Notes: generated by a model not told the origin, from the sequence alone. 64,000 nucleotides of DNA from Candidatus Zixiibacteriota bacterium (GCA_017999435.1 JAGNLV010000003.1:434001-498000), one strand, 5' to 3'. Positions 54,069 to 62,191 are shown, numbered from the stretch's first letter. Translations and numbers: made by a program.

Positions 54069-55693
54069 TGGCGCGGCGGCGCAAGATCCCGACCAAGGGG
54101 GAGCTTCTGCAGCTGCAGAAGCTGTACAAGACCGACGAGAAGATCGGCGAGCGTCTCGGCGGCGTGCCCGCCTACCTCGTGGCCTACTGGCGGCGGAAGA
54201 AGAATGTCGCCAAGCATTCGGTGCCGAAATTTTCAGAGGCGGAGGTCCGGAACCTGTGGGAGCGGTTCGGGGATGACGACCGGTGCGGGCTGGAGCTGGG
54301 GATATCGAAGGCGGCGTTCTACAACTGGCGGCGGCGGTACGGGATTCGGGAGAAGCCGCCGTTTCTGAAGCTCGAGCAGCTCGAACTCAACCTTCCCGGC
54401 CTCAAGCAACGCGGCCACGCGGTCAGTTTGCTCGGCAAGCAGTCGGCGGCGCAGAAGATCATCGCCATGGCGGCGGAGCGGGAGAAAGTGGAGGTCGGCG
54501 AACTGGTCGTGGTGCAGCCGGATGTGACGATCGCGCACCAGGACGCCGCGGCGGTGGTGCGCGCTTTCAAGGAGATCGGGACCGAATACGTGTGGAACCC
54601 GGCCCGGATTTCAGTCGCCCTGGCCCGGTGCAACGACAGCGACGGCTGCGTGTCGGCCGCCGACCACCGGCTCGTCCGCGAATTCGTCCGGCGCCAGGGG
54701 ATCCCGAAATTCTACGATGTTTACGAGGGCGGCTGCCACCAGCTGGTGGTCGAGGACGGTCTGGTGGCGCCGGGCCAGTTGGTACTCGGCAGCGACGTCT
54801 ACGCCACGAGTTACGGGGCGCTGTCGGCGTTCGCGGCGGCGATTTCGCCGGCCGAAATGGCGACCGTCTGGGCCACCGGGCGGATCTGGCTGCGCGTCCC
54901 CCCCACCATCCGTATCGACGTCACCGGCCGCCGCGCGCGCGGCGTCTACACCCGCGACGTCATCCTCTACCTGCTCAAGCGGCTCGGTCCGCAGCGGGCC
55001 GACTACGCGGCGATCGAGTACCAGGGACCGGCCGTCTCGCACATGAGCATCAGCGAGCGGGTCACGCTCTGCAACGCCTCCGCCGACCTGGGCGCAAAGG
55101 CGGCGATCTGCCCGTTCGAGGCCGTGACGCGACGATATCTCAACGCGCGCGGCGGCGGGCGCTACCAGGCGATGCTCTCCGACAAGGACGCCGAATATGT
55201 CGAAATGTTTCAGATCAACATCGACCAGCTCACGCCCCAGATCGCCGGGCCGAACAGCGCCGCCGAAATCCACGCCGCGCGGGAGCTCGACGGACTCTCG
55301 GTGCAGATGGTGGTGATCGGGGGCGGTACGAACGGCCGCTTCGACGATCTCCGCGTGGCCGCGGATATCCTCAAGGGCAAACAGGTGCACCAGGACTGCC
55401 GGGTGCTGGTGGTCCCGGCCTCCCGCTCGGTGTACCTGGAGGCGCTCAAGAAAGGATTGATCCGCGTGTTTGCCGAGGCGGGGGCGGCGGTCACGGATCC
55501 TTCGGCGGGGCTGAACGCCGCGCGGCTGCCGGAACAGGTTGCGCCGGGGGAACGATGCCTGGCCAGCACCAACACCTCGTTGTTCCCCCGGGCGGCCGAG
55601 CTCGGCGCGGAGCTGTACTTGTGCTCGCCGGCGACCGCGGCCGCGTCGGCCTTGAACGCCCGGATCACCGACCCAACGCCGTACGTGCGGTAG
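54068..55693 (+). CDS. LeuC/aconitase-family pseudoenzyme fused to two N-terminal helix-turn-helix units
   Basis: 541 aa. Residues 11-46 (KTDEKIGERLGGVPAYLVAY) and 57-93 (DDDRCGLELGISKAAFYNWR) are two helix-turn-helix units of transposase/homeodomain style, absent from known LeuC enzymes. From about 115 onward the sequence follows the isopropylmalate isomerase large subunit (KFYDVYEGGCHQLVVEDGLV, VLGSDVYATSYGALSAF, TNGRFDDLRVAADILKGKQV, GERCLASTNTSLFPR). All three [4Fe-4S] ligands are replaced: the SCTN Cys is G420, and the GCxxC pair is A480/N483. GADSHT has become GSDVYA. It cannot be a normal hydro-lyase; a DNA-binding, metabolite-responsive role is the best inference. Confidence 0.85.
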   Translation: MARRRKIPTKGELLQLQKLYKTDEKIGERLGGVPAYLVAYWRRKKNVAKHSVPKFSEAEVRNLWERFGDDDRCGLELGISKAAFYNWRRRYGIREKPPFLKLEQLELNLPGLKQRGHAVSLLGKQSAAQKIIAMAAEREKVEVGELVVVQPDVTIAHQDAAAVVRAFKEIGTEYVWNPARISVALARCNDSDGCVSAADHRLVREFVRRQGIPKFYDVYEGGCHQLVVEDGLVAPGQLVLGSDVYATSYGALSAFAAAISPAEMATVWATGRIWLRVPPTIRIDVTGRRARGVYTRDVILYLLKRLGPQRADYAAIEYQGPAVSHMSISERVTLCNASADLGAKAAICPFEAVTRRYLNARGGGRYQAMLSDKDAEYVEMFQINIDQLTPQIAGPNSAAEIHAARELDGLSVQMVVIGGGTNGRFDDLRVAADILKGKQVHQDCRVLVVPASRSVYLEALKKGLIRVFAEAGAAVTDPSAGLNAARLPEQVAPGERCLASTNTSLFPRAAELGAELYLCSPATAAASALNARITDPTPYVR

Positions 55694-55715
55694 GGGGGGC
55701 AGGAAGAACCCGGCT

Positions 55716-56837
55716 TCAGGCGACGAGGATCTTTCTCAGCGCCGCCAGCAGGCGCTCGATCTTGAGGGGGTCCGAGGAACAGCCCATCAGTCCGATGCGC
55801 CAGATTTTTCCGGCCAATTCGCCCATGCCGGCGCCGATCTCGATGTTGAACTCCTCAAGGAGCCGCCGCCGCACCGCGGCTTCATCGACACCGGTCGGCA
55901 CGCGCACCGCGTTGAGCTGCGGCAGCCGGGCGCTCTCGTCGACCAGAAACTCCAACCCCAGCGACTCCAGGCCGGTTTTCAGGAGCCGGTGGTTGTCGCG
56001 GTGGCGATGCCAACTGTTCTCGAGACCTTCGCTGCGGAGCCGCTCCAGCGCGGCGTAGAGGGCGTAGATCGAGTTGACCGGGGCGGTGTGATGGTAGGTG
56101 CGTTTCGCCCCGCCCGACCAGTACTGCGCCAGGAGAGTGAGGTCGGAGAACCAGCCGGCCACCGGGGTCCGGCGCCGCCGCACCCGGTCGAGGGCGCGTT
56201 CGCTGAGACTGAGCGGCGCGAGGCCCGGCACGCAGGAGAGACACTTCTGCGAGCCGGAATAGACGGCGTCGATCTGCCAGTCATCGACATAGAGCGGCGT
56301 CCCGGCAAGCGACGTGACGGCATCGACGAGGGCCAGGTACCCGTGCCGGCGGGCCAGCTCGGCGAGCGTTTTCGCATCCGACTGCGCGCCGGTCGACGTC
56401 TCGGCATGGACGAAGGCGAGAATTCCGGCTCCGGGGTTCTTCTTCAGAGCGTCTTCGACTTTCGCCGGATCGACCGGCCGGCCCCATTCGTCGTTCACCG
56501 CGACCGGGCGCCCGCCGATCCGGTCGACAATGTCGCGCATGCGGCTGCCGAAGTAGCCGTTGACGCACACGACCGCGGTGTCGCCCGGCTCGATGAGATT
56601 CGCCAGGCAGGTCTCCATACCGGCCGAGCCGGGACCGGACAGCGCAATGGTCAGTTCGTTGTCGGTCCGAAAAGCGTAGCGGAGCAGTTCCCTCGTCCGG
56701 TCCATCAGGTCGATAAACCAGGGGTCGAGGTGGCCGACCGTCGGGCGGGCGAGGGCCGCGAGCACTTCCGGATACGGGTCCGAGGGGCCGGGGCCCAGGA
56801 GCGTGCGGACCGGCGGTTCGAGGGGCAGGGGATTCAT
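55716..56837 (-). CDS. Class V aminotransferase (alanine-glyoxylate / serine-pyruvate type)
   Basis: A 373-aa PLP enzyme. The N-terminus (TLLGPGPSDPYPEVLAAL and VGHLDPWFIDLMDRTRELL) is diagnostic of the AGXT group. The cofactor region reads LALVDAVTSLAGTPLYVDDW with the Asp that holds the pyridine nitrogen, and the Schiff-base Lys is in DAVYSGSQKCLSCVPG. TYHHTAPVNSIYALYAALE closes the substrate site. Typical reactions are alanine-glyoxylate or serine-pyruvate transamination; glyoxylate or glycine metabolism would fit the nearby gcvT in a general way. Convergent with the HTH-LeuC-like gene. Confidence 0.93.
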   Translation of the reverse strand: MNPLPLEPPVRTLLGPGPSDPYPEVLAALARPTVGHLDPWFIDLMDRTRELLRYAFRTDNELTIALSGPGSAGMETCLANLIEPGDTAVVCVNGYFGSRMRDIVDRIGGRPVAVNDEWGRPVDPAKVEDALKKNPGAGILAFVHAETSTGAQSDAKTLAELARRHGYLALVDAVTSLAGTPLYVDDWQIDAVYSGSQKCLSCVPGLAPLSLSERALDRVRRRRTPVAGWFSDLTLLAQYWSGGAKRTYHHTAPVNSIYALYAALERLRSEGLENSWHRHRDNHRLLKTGLESLGLEFLVDESARLPQLNAVRVPTGVDEAAVRRRLLEEFNIEIGAGMGELAGKIWRIGLMGCSSDPLKIERLLAALRKILVA

Positions 56838-57011
56838 GAGGTCGGGTCTCCGGGACTAAGTCTTCGTTCGTCCTCGACGCTCGCACGGGGGCGGCGATCG
56901 CCGATGCGCGATGGTGAAATGCCGCCGGGTCCGCCGCACCTCCGGAAAAGAGCCGGGTTTATATCCAAACCCGGCTCGGAGTACGCGGCGGGACGGCTCT
57001 GGATTGCAGCC

Positions 57012-57614
57012 TCAGCCGCTCCGCTTCCATTCTTTCCAGACGTTGCCGACGAGACTCGGGCCGACTTTGAGCACGGCGCGTCCCGGCTCCCACTCGGCCG
57101 GCGTCACCTCCGCGCCTTTGGTCTTGCGAACGTGCTGGAACGCCCGGACCTGGCGGAGCGTCTCCTTGATGTTGCGGCCGACCGGGGGGGTCATGATCTC
57201 AAACGCCTGCACGACACCGTCGGGGTCAATGAGGAACCGTCCGCGGACATTGACGCCCAGGTTCTCATCGTAGACGCCGTACAGACGGCCGACCTGGCCC
57301 GCCTGGTCCGAGATCATCGGGAACGGAATCCCGCCGTCGACCATTTTCGAGAGCTCCTGCTCGTCCCAGACTTTGTGAACGAATTGGGAGTCGACCGAAA
57401 CCGAAAAGACGTGGACATCGAGACCCTGCAACTCAGGGTACGTGGCGGCGACCGTCGCCAGTTCGGTCGGTCAGACGAAGGTGAAGTCGCCTGGGTAGAA
57501 ACAGAGCATCACCCAGTGTCCGAGGGAATCGGACAGCTTCACGGTCGTGAATTTTCCTTTGTGATAGGCCGGCGCTTCGAAATCAGGCGCCTTCCGTCCA
57601 ACCTGGACTGCCAT
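57012..57614 (-). CDS. Selenocysteine-containing AhpC-type peroxiredoxin (UGA at position 48)
   Basis: A 200-aa AhpC/Prx protein if the UGA at 57473-57471 is read as selenocysteine. The reading frame runs [11 protein letters not shown]48[17 protein letters not shown], where every homologue has the peroxidatic Cys (FTFVCPTEL). The rest continues without error ([39 protein letters not shown]). The resolving Cys (usual EVCPA) is Thr171 ([10 protein letters not shown]); the only Cys left is C38. ATG 57614 has AGGAGGT upstream. A second in-frame ATG at 57719, also with AAGGAGG, would add 35 residues. Selenophosphate and SelB genes are not in the window. Reading the UGA as a nonsense mutation is the alternative. 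Confidence 0.85.
57446..57473 (-). promoter_or_regulatory. UGA (Sec) codon and candidate bacterial SECIS hairpin
   Basis: After UGA (57473-57471) the RNA can form GGCGA (57459-57455)-CGG-UCGCC (57451-57447). The apical loop starts 16 nt after the UGA and has G as its second base, within the published bacterial SECIS pattern (loop 16-37 nt away, G in the first two loop positions). A competing 6-bp stem CGACCG/CGGUCG closer to the UGA is also possible. Confidence 0.55.
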
Positions 57615-57764
57615 CGTGGATACCTCCTGTCGGGGCTGTTGTTCGGGGGCGGCCGGCGCGACAGCATCCTGTCCGACCGCACGTCCGGTGGGTCGCGCAC
57701 AACCCAAAGGTTCCGCCATGTCAACCTCCTTTTCGCGGGGCCCGTTGCCCGCGCATTCGAGGCC

Positions 57765-57793
57765 AAGATACGGAAGAGCGCGCGGCCGGTCAA
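57765..57793 (-). promoter_or_regulatory. Promoter of the Sec-peroxiredoxin gene
   Basis: Minus-strand TTGACC (57793-57788), 17-nt spacer, TATCTT (57770-57765). The predicted start near 57758 puts both candidate start codons (57719 and 57614) on the transcript. Confidence 0.75.
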
Positions 57794-57829
57794 GCCGGCG
57801 GGCGCAGGTGTGCCCGCCTCAAGCGGCGC

Positions 57830-58882
57830 TCAGGGCCGAAGCTGCACCGAAAGCGCCGCCACCGCCGCCTCCTCGCCCAGCGGGAGCCAGTCGAGAAAGC
57901 GATCGGACTGGAGATCGTAGACGAGCAACTGGCGTCCCTCGGGGGCATCAAGGGCCACCATTTTGCGGCCATCCGGGGTGACGACCGCCTGGCCGACGGG
58001 GAAAGCGGCCGGGGTGGAGTCGTTGACGAAGCGCCGCGTCCGAACTTCCCGCACCGGCCGGTTGGCCGCGAGGTCGAAGATTTTGAAGGACGACGACCCC
58101 TCCGGGCCGCCCTCGCGGCCGGAGTTGGTGTAGACAAGCCAGGGCCAGCCGGGCGCCCCGGCCACAATGCCGTCGCCGGGAAAAATGAACTCGGAGTACA
58201 ACTCCGCGCCGGAGAGGAGGTCGACGACGGCCACGCGGTCGAGGAGGTCCTGCATCCTGATTCGCACAAACAGCCGCTCGCCATCGGGGTCGGACCAGAC
58301 CTGGGTCGGAAAACCGTCGGAAAACTTAATCCGCTCCGCCATCGCGCCCTCCGGGCTGAAACGGATGATGCGGATCGACCGGCTCTCCGGGGAATCGACG
58401 CAGTACAGCGCCCGGGAATCATGGGTGAACCCGGCCACCCGGACAGCGCCGGTATCGACATGGATCGGCCGGTGGTCGGCGGCAGCCAGAACCACTACGG
58501 AGTCCCCCACCACGGCCACCAGGCGGCCATCGGGCGAGACCGCCACCGGCCCGCCGGGTCGGTACGGCAGCTCCGCAATGGTCTGGAGAGTGCGCGCCGA
58601 GAGGACGGCGACGAGGGAATCGGCCGCCAGATACAACCGCCCGCCATCGGCCGACACAGTCACCCCCCACCGCGGGGCCTGCGCCAGCGACATTGTGTCG
58701 ATGGTGCCGCTGCCCGTGTGGTACACATAGAGTGTTCGGGGGACATGACGGTCCCAGAAGTAGGCCGGGTAGTCGGCCGGCGGCGCCGATGTCAGCGCAT
58801 CGGCCGTTAATTCGAATAGCCCTAAACTAACGCCGCCGGCGAGGGCGACCGCGACAAGCAGCGCTCGGAACCCAACTTTCAT
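57830..58882 (-). CDS. Exported beta-propeller (YVTN/WD40-like) protein
   Basis: A 350-aa protein. N-terminal signal or anchor (FRALLVAVALAGGVSLGLFE), then repeated ~40-residue blades with the S-x-DG-R-L pattern: GVTVSADGGRLYLAADS, PVAVSPDGRLVAVVGDS, DSRALYCVDSPESRSIRI, SDPDGERLFVRIRMQDL, VVTPDGRKMVALDAPEG. It is probably a periplasmic ligand- or protein-binding propeller with no catalytic motif seen. The site GGAGG lies 5 nt before ATG 58882. It lies upstream of the peroxiredoxin gene on the same strand, but that gene has its own promoter. Function unknown. Confidence 0.8.
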   Translation of the reverse strand: MKVGFRALLVAVALAGGVSLGLFELTADALTSAPPADYPAYFWDRHVPRTLYVYHTGSGTIDTMSLAQAPRWGVTVSADGGRLYLAADSLVAVLSARTLQTIAELPYRPGGPVAVSPDGRLVAVVGDSVVVLAAADHRPIHVDTGAVRVAGFTHDSRALYCVDSPESRSIRIIRFSPEGAMAERIKFSDGFPTQVWSDPDGERLFVRIRMQDLLDRVAVVDLLSGAELYSEFIFPGDGIVAGAPGWPWLVYTNSGREGGPEGSSSFKIFDLAANRPVREVRTRRFVNDSTPAAFPVGQAVVTPDGRKMVALDAPEGRQLLVYDLQSDRFLDWLPLGEEAAVAALSVQLRP

Positions 58883-59109
58883 CTCCACCTCCATCAAATT
58901 CCGCCGTGATGTTAGCCAGGGTATGCGTCAGATAATGACACAATGGTCTGCGATACCGATTCCATAGGGGACTCAAGCAGGGAAATGACTGAAAAAAGTG
59001 GTGTCATGGGCGATTGCATATGAACTTCTCGGCCTTCCCGGCTGTTGAGATACGGCAAAGCGGACAGAAACGGTTTTCCCACGAATAGTGAAAGAATGGA
59101 GATTAGTTC

Positions 59110-59640
59110 ATGACTACCCACACCGCTCAGCGCACGGTGCAGACCGGCGGCGGGCCGCTGCCCTTGGCCGGCCGTGAGCTCAAGCCGGGCGACCCGGCTC
59201 CGATGAACGCGACGCTCATCCGCACCGACATGACCCCGGCCCCGCTGACCGAACACCGGGGCGTGCCGCGCTTGTACTCCGTCACGCCGTCGCTCGACAC
59301 CTCCGTGTGCAACAAGCAGACGGTGATGTTCAACCGGAAGCTGGCTGAGATCGGCGGCGAATTCCAGGCGTTTGCGATCTCGGTCGATCTGCCGGCGGCC
59401 CAGAAGCGGTTCGTGGAGGAATACAAGGTTGACCGCCTCACCCCCCTGTCGGACTACCGCCACGTAGCCTTCGGCGAGCAGTTCGGCGTGCTGATCCCGG
59501 ATATCCGGCTGCTGGCCCGCTCGGTGTTTGTGGTGGACCGGCATGACCGGGTAACGTACGTCCAGGTCACCGAGGCTGTCGGGACGGAGCCGGACTACGA
59601 CCGCGCGATTGCCGCGCTGAAAGAGGCGATGAAGCGCTAG
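59110..59640 (+). CDS. tpx: Thiol peroxidase Tpx, lacking the resolving cysteine
   Basis: A 176-aa atypical 2-Cys peroxiredoxin by family. The peroxidatic Cys is C67 in SVTPSLDTSVCNKQTVMFN. The usual resolving Cys (RFC in E. coli, helix alpha-3) is V102 in DLPAAQKRFVEEYKVDRL, and no other Cys exists in the protein, so it must work as a 1-Cys enzyme with an external thiol. HVAFGEQFGVLIPDIRLLAR and a final LKEAMKR helix complete the family. It is divergent from the propeller gene. The 227-nt upstream region is AT-richer than its surroundings, with an inverted repeat ATGACAC/GTGTCAT. Confidence 0.93.
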   Translation: MTTHTAQRTVQTGGGPLPLAGRELKPGDPAPMNATLIRTDMTPAPLTEHRGVPRLYSVTPSLDTSVCNKQTVMFNRKLAEIGGEFQAFAISVDLPAAQKRFVEEYKVDRLTPLSDYRHVAFGEQFGVLIPDIRLLARSVFVVDRHDRVTYVQVTEAVGTEPDYDRAIAALKEAMKR

Positions 59641-59666
59641 CGGAACGGATGTCGATTCTCCCTTGG

Positions 59667-59706
59667 CGGCGCTGATCGGTTTCCCGGTCGGCGCCGTTTC
59701 CTTTTT
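59667..59706 (+). terminator. Rho-independent terminator after tpx
   Basis: A stem of about 13 bp (CGGCGC.GATCGG with CCGGTC.GCGCCG, two G-U pairs) with a TTTC loop, followed by TTTCCTTTTT. Confidence 0.85.
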
Positions 59707-59769
59707 AGTTGCCGGGGCCGGCGGGCGGGGGCCATACTGCGGCCTAGCCACAAACCGGAGTCAGCGCGT

Positions 59770-60324
59770 ATGGCCGAAAAGAAAATCATTCCGGCGGATC
59801 CGAACTTTATCGGACGCCATACCTACCTTCGTCCCGAAACCTCCGTGGACATCGAGAACATCTGGCACTGGCGGCAGCTCAGCGGTCTGTCCTCGCTCAG
59901 CTCGCGCCCCATGCTCTTCCTCACCCCCGCCGAGGCGGCGGAGCGGATGAAGGCCAAGCCGAGAGATCCCTGGGACCAGCGGTTCGCGATCGTGCGCAAG
60001 GAGGACGGCCAACTGGTCGGGGCGATCAACATGTTCGACTACAACCCGCTCAACCGGTCGATCGAGCTGGGCATCATCATCGACCCGGACGAACGGGAGA
60101 AGGGGTACGCCTCGGATGCGATGGGCGTGCTCTGCCGCTACCTGTTCAAATTCCGCGGGCTGAACAAGGTGCATGCCCAGACGGCGGAATTCAACAAGGG
60201 GGCGATCCGGCTGCTCGGGAAGCTCGGGTTCAAGCGGGACGGGGTGCTGCGCGACCACTACTATCACGCCGGCGAGTTTCACGCGGGGTACATCTACTCC
60301 CTGCTGGCGTTTGAACTGGACTAG
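59770..60324 (+). CDS. GNAT family N-acetyltransferase (RimJ/RimL-like)
   Basis: A 184-aa GNAT-fold protein. Early RHTYLRPETSVDIENIWHWR strand-helix; VRKEDGQLVGAINMFDYNP beta pair; acetyl-CoA pyrophosphate loop IIDPDEREKGYASDAMGV (R/Q-x-x-G-x-G/A variant ERxKGYAS); then NKVHAQTAEFNKGAIRLLGK and LGFKRDGVLRDHYYHAGEFH. This layout is that of RimJ/RimL or SpeG-type enzymes, which acetylate N-termini, polyamines or small amines. Substrate unknown. ATG 59770 lies after the tpx terminator. Confidence 0.92.
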   Translation: MAEKKIIPADPNFIGRHTYLRPETSVDIENIWHWRQLSGLSSLSSRPMLFLTPAEAAERMKAKPRDPWDQRFAIVRKEDGQLVGAINMFDYNPLNRSIELGIIIDPDEREKGYASDAMGVLCRYLFKFRGLNKVHAQTAEFNKGAIRLLGKLGFKRDGVLRDHYYHAGEFHAGYIYSLLAFELD

Positions 60325-60353
60325 TCCGCAGGCGGCGGGCGCCTGCTCCGCCG

Positions 60354-61274
60354 CTACGGTTGAGTCGGTTCGGGGGATGCGGGGGGCGCAGCGGGCGGTT
60401 CGGGCGGAGGCGGGGCGGAGTCGCGCGGCGGGAGCGGCGGGGGCTGGAGCGGCTCGGATTTCTTGCCTGTCCGCAGGGCGTTCACAGCCTGGTTGAGTTT
60501 CAGCACTTCCTCGCGCGCTTTCTGCGCGAAATCGCTGCCGCTGGAGGCATAGAGGACGGAGCGGGAGACGTTGATGACCGCGGGTTTCTGGAAGTTGTCG
60601 GTGCCGTTGACGGCTGCCAGTTCCACCGAGCCCCCCTGCGCGCCGACGCCGGGGATGAGGATCGGCATGTCGCCGGCGGCGCGGCGGATTTCCGCGAGCT
60701 GTTCGGGGAGAGTGGCCCCGACGACGAGGCCACAGTTGCGGCTCTTGTTCCAGTACTCGACCTTCTCGGCGACAATCCGGTAGAGGGGCTTGCCGTCGAT
60801 CTCCAGCATCTGGAAGTCGCGGGCGCCGGTGTTGGAGGTCAGGCAGAGGATGAAGGCGCCTTTGTCTTTGCGCTCGATGAAGGGTCGGAGGGAATCGTAC
60901 CCCATGTAGGGATTGAGGGTGACCCAGTCGGCGTTATAGCGGTCGTAGAGGGCCTGGGCGTAGTGGGTGGCGGTGTTGCCGATATCGCCGCGCTTGGCGT
61001 CGAGAATCACCGGGATTCCCTCGGGGATGCGGTGCATGATCTGCATGAGTAGCGAGACGCCCTCGCCGCCGAGCGATTCGTAGAAGGCGATGTTGGGTTT
61101 GTAGGCGCACACGCAGTCGGCGGTCACTTCGAAGATGCGCATGGTGAAATCGAACATAGTCTTGGCCGACTTGCTGTACTCCGGCGGCATCTTCTTCGGG
61201 TCCAAGTCGAGCCCGAGGCACACCAGCGAGCGGTTCTTGCTCTGGGCTTTGAGCAGCTTGTCAAGGGCCGTCAT
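60354..61274 (-). CDS. pyrF: Orotidine 5'-phosphate decarboxylase (type 2) with proline-rich tail
   Basis: A 306-aa enzyme for the last step of UMP synthesis. The long-type OMPDC features are seen: LVCLGLDLDPKKMPPEY, CAYKPNIAFYESLGGEG, and the catalytic Lys-Asp array PVILDAKRGDIGNTATHYAQ. TLNPYMGYDSLRPF and ILIPGVGAQGG (phosphate loop) follow. The last ~35 residues are almost all Pro, Ala, Glu and Ser, an unusual disordered tail after the enzyme ends. TGATG overlap with pyrD upstream. Last gene of pyrK-pyrD-pyrF. Confidence 0.96.
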   Translation of the reverse strand: MTALDKLLKAQSKNRSLVCLGLDLDPKKMPPEYSKSAKTMFDFTMRIFEVTADCVCAYKPNIAFYESLGGEGVSLLMQIMHRIPEGIPVILDAKRGDIGNTATHYAQALYDRYNADWVTLNPYMGYDSLRPFIERKDKGAFILCLTSNTGARDFQMLEIDGKPLYRIVAEKVEYWNKSRNCGLVVGATLPEQLAEIRRAAGDMPILIPGVGAQGGSVELAAVNGTDNFQKPAVINVSRSVLYASSGSDFAQKAREEVLKLNQAVNALRTGKKSEPLQPPPLPPRDSAPPPPEPPAAPPASPEPTQP

Positions 61275-62191
61275 CAGTATTTCCTCACCTTTCCCCTCAG
61301 TTCATCGATGGAAGAGAGACTCTTGCGCTCCAGGTAGGACGACAGGTCGTCGACGATCCGGAGCGGTGTGTCCGGCTGCACGAAGAGCGCCGTGCCCACC
61401 TGGACGGCGACGGCGCCGCAGAGGATGAATTCGACGGCGTCAGCCGCGGTGGCGATGCCGCCGATGGCGATGATCGGCAGCGGGCAGGCGTTGTACACCG
61501 CGTCGACCATGGCCAGCGCGACCGGCTTGATGGCCGGTCCGGTCAGCCCCCCCCGGTTGTTGGTCAGGCGGGGACGCCAGGTCTCGATATCGACGGCGGT
61601 GCCGATCAGCGAATTGATCAGCGAGAGTGCGTCGGCTCCCCCCTGGGCGGCCGCTTGGGCCAGGGGCACGATGCTCGTCACGTTCGGCGAGAGCTTCACA
61701 ACGAGCGGGCGCGGAAAGACCCTCTTCACGGCGGTGACGGTCTGTTCGGTCAGGCGCGGGTTGCTGCCGATTTCGATGCCCCCTTCGCTCACGTTGGGGC
61801 AGCTGATATTCAGTTCGATCATGTCGACCCGGGGGACATCGGCCAACCGGGCGCAGACCTCGACATACTCCTCGAGCGTGGACCCGGCGACATTGACGAT
61901 GATCCGGGTGTCCTGCTGCTGGAGAAACGGGATTTTTTCGGCGATGAAGCGGTCGATGCCGACGTTGGCCAGGCCGATGGCGTTGAGCATGCCGGAGGCC
62001 GTTTCGGCGGTGCGGGGCGGTTTGTGACCGAGCCGGGGGGCGCGCGTGATCGACTTGGTGACGAGGGCGCCGAGGCGACAGAGGGGGTAGAGCCGCGCGA
62101 GTTCCTCGCCGTAGCCGCAGCACCCGGAGGCGGTCATGACGGGGTTGGCGAATTCGACGCCGGCGATTGTGACGCGCAGGTCGGGTTTCAC
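61274..62191 (-). CDS. pyrD: Dihydroorotate dehydrogenase, class 1B catalytic subunit
   Basis: A 305-aa FMN enzyme oxidising dihydroorotate to orotate, passing electrons to PyrK. FANPVMTASGCCGYGEEL, VTKSITRAPRLGHKPPRTAE, GMLNAIGLANVGIDRFI, and the catalytic-Cys region ELNISCPNVSEGGIEIG (Cys base identifies class 1) are visible, with LINSLIGTAVDIETWRPRL and IIAIGGIATAADAVEFILCG. The start is GTG at 62191 in a GTGA overlap with pyrK; the longer frame to 62233 lies inside pyrK. It precedes pyrF with a TGATG overlap. Confidence 0.97.
   Translation of the reverse strand: MKPDLRVTIAGVEFANPVMTASGCCGYGEELARLYPLCRLGALVTKSITRAPRLGHKPPRTAETASGMLNAIGLANVGIDRFIAEKIPFLQQQDTRIIVNVAGSTLEEYVEVCARLADVPRVDMIELNISCPNVSEGGIEIGSNPRLTEQTVTAVKRVFPRPLVVKLSPNVTSIVPLAQAAAQGGADALSLINSLIGTAVDIETWRPRLTNNRGGLTGPAIKPVALAMVDAVYNACPLPIIAIGGIATAADAVEFILCGAVAVQVGTALFVQPDTPLRIVDDLSSYLERKSLSSIDELRGKVRKY

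Noticed and set aside
51918-55693. Annotating the pair at 51918 and 54068 as ordinary leuD and leuC (leucine synthesis)
   Set aside because: All three cluster cysteines and the SSR substrate loop are missing, the genes are on opposite strands, and no other leucine genes are near.
57471-57719. Reading the 57719-57471 and 57431-57012 ORFs as two proteins or as a broken ahpC pseudogene
   Set aside because: The frame is the same on both sides, no other damage is seen, the stop is a UGA exactly at the catalytic Cys column, and a fitting hairpin follows. Selenocysteine explains all of this.
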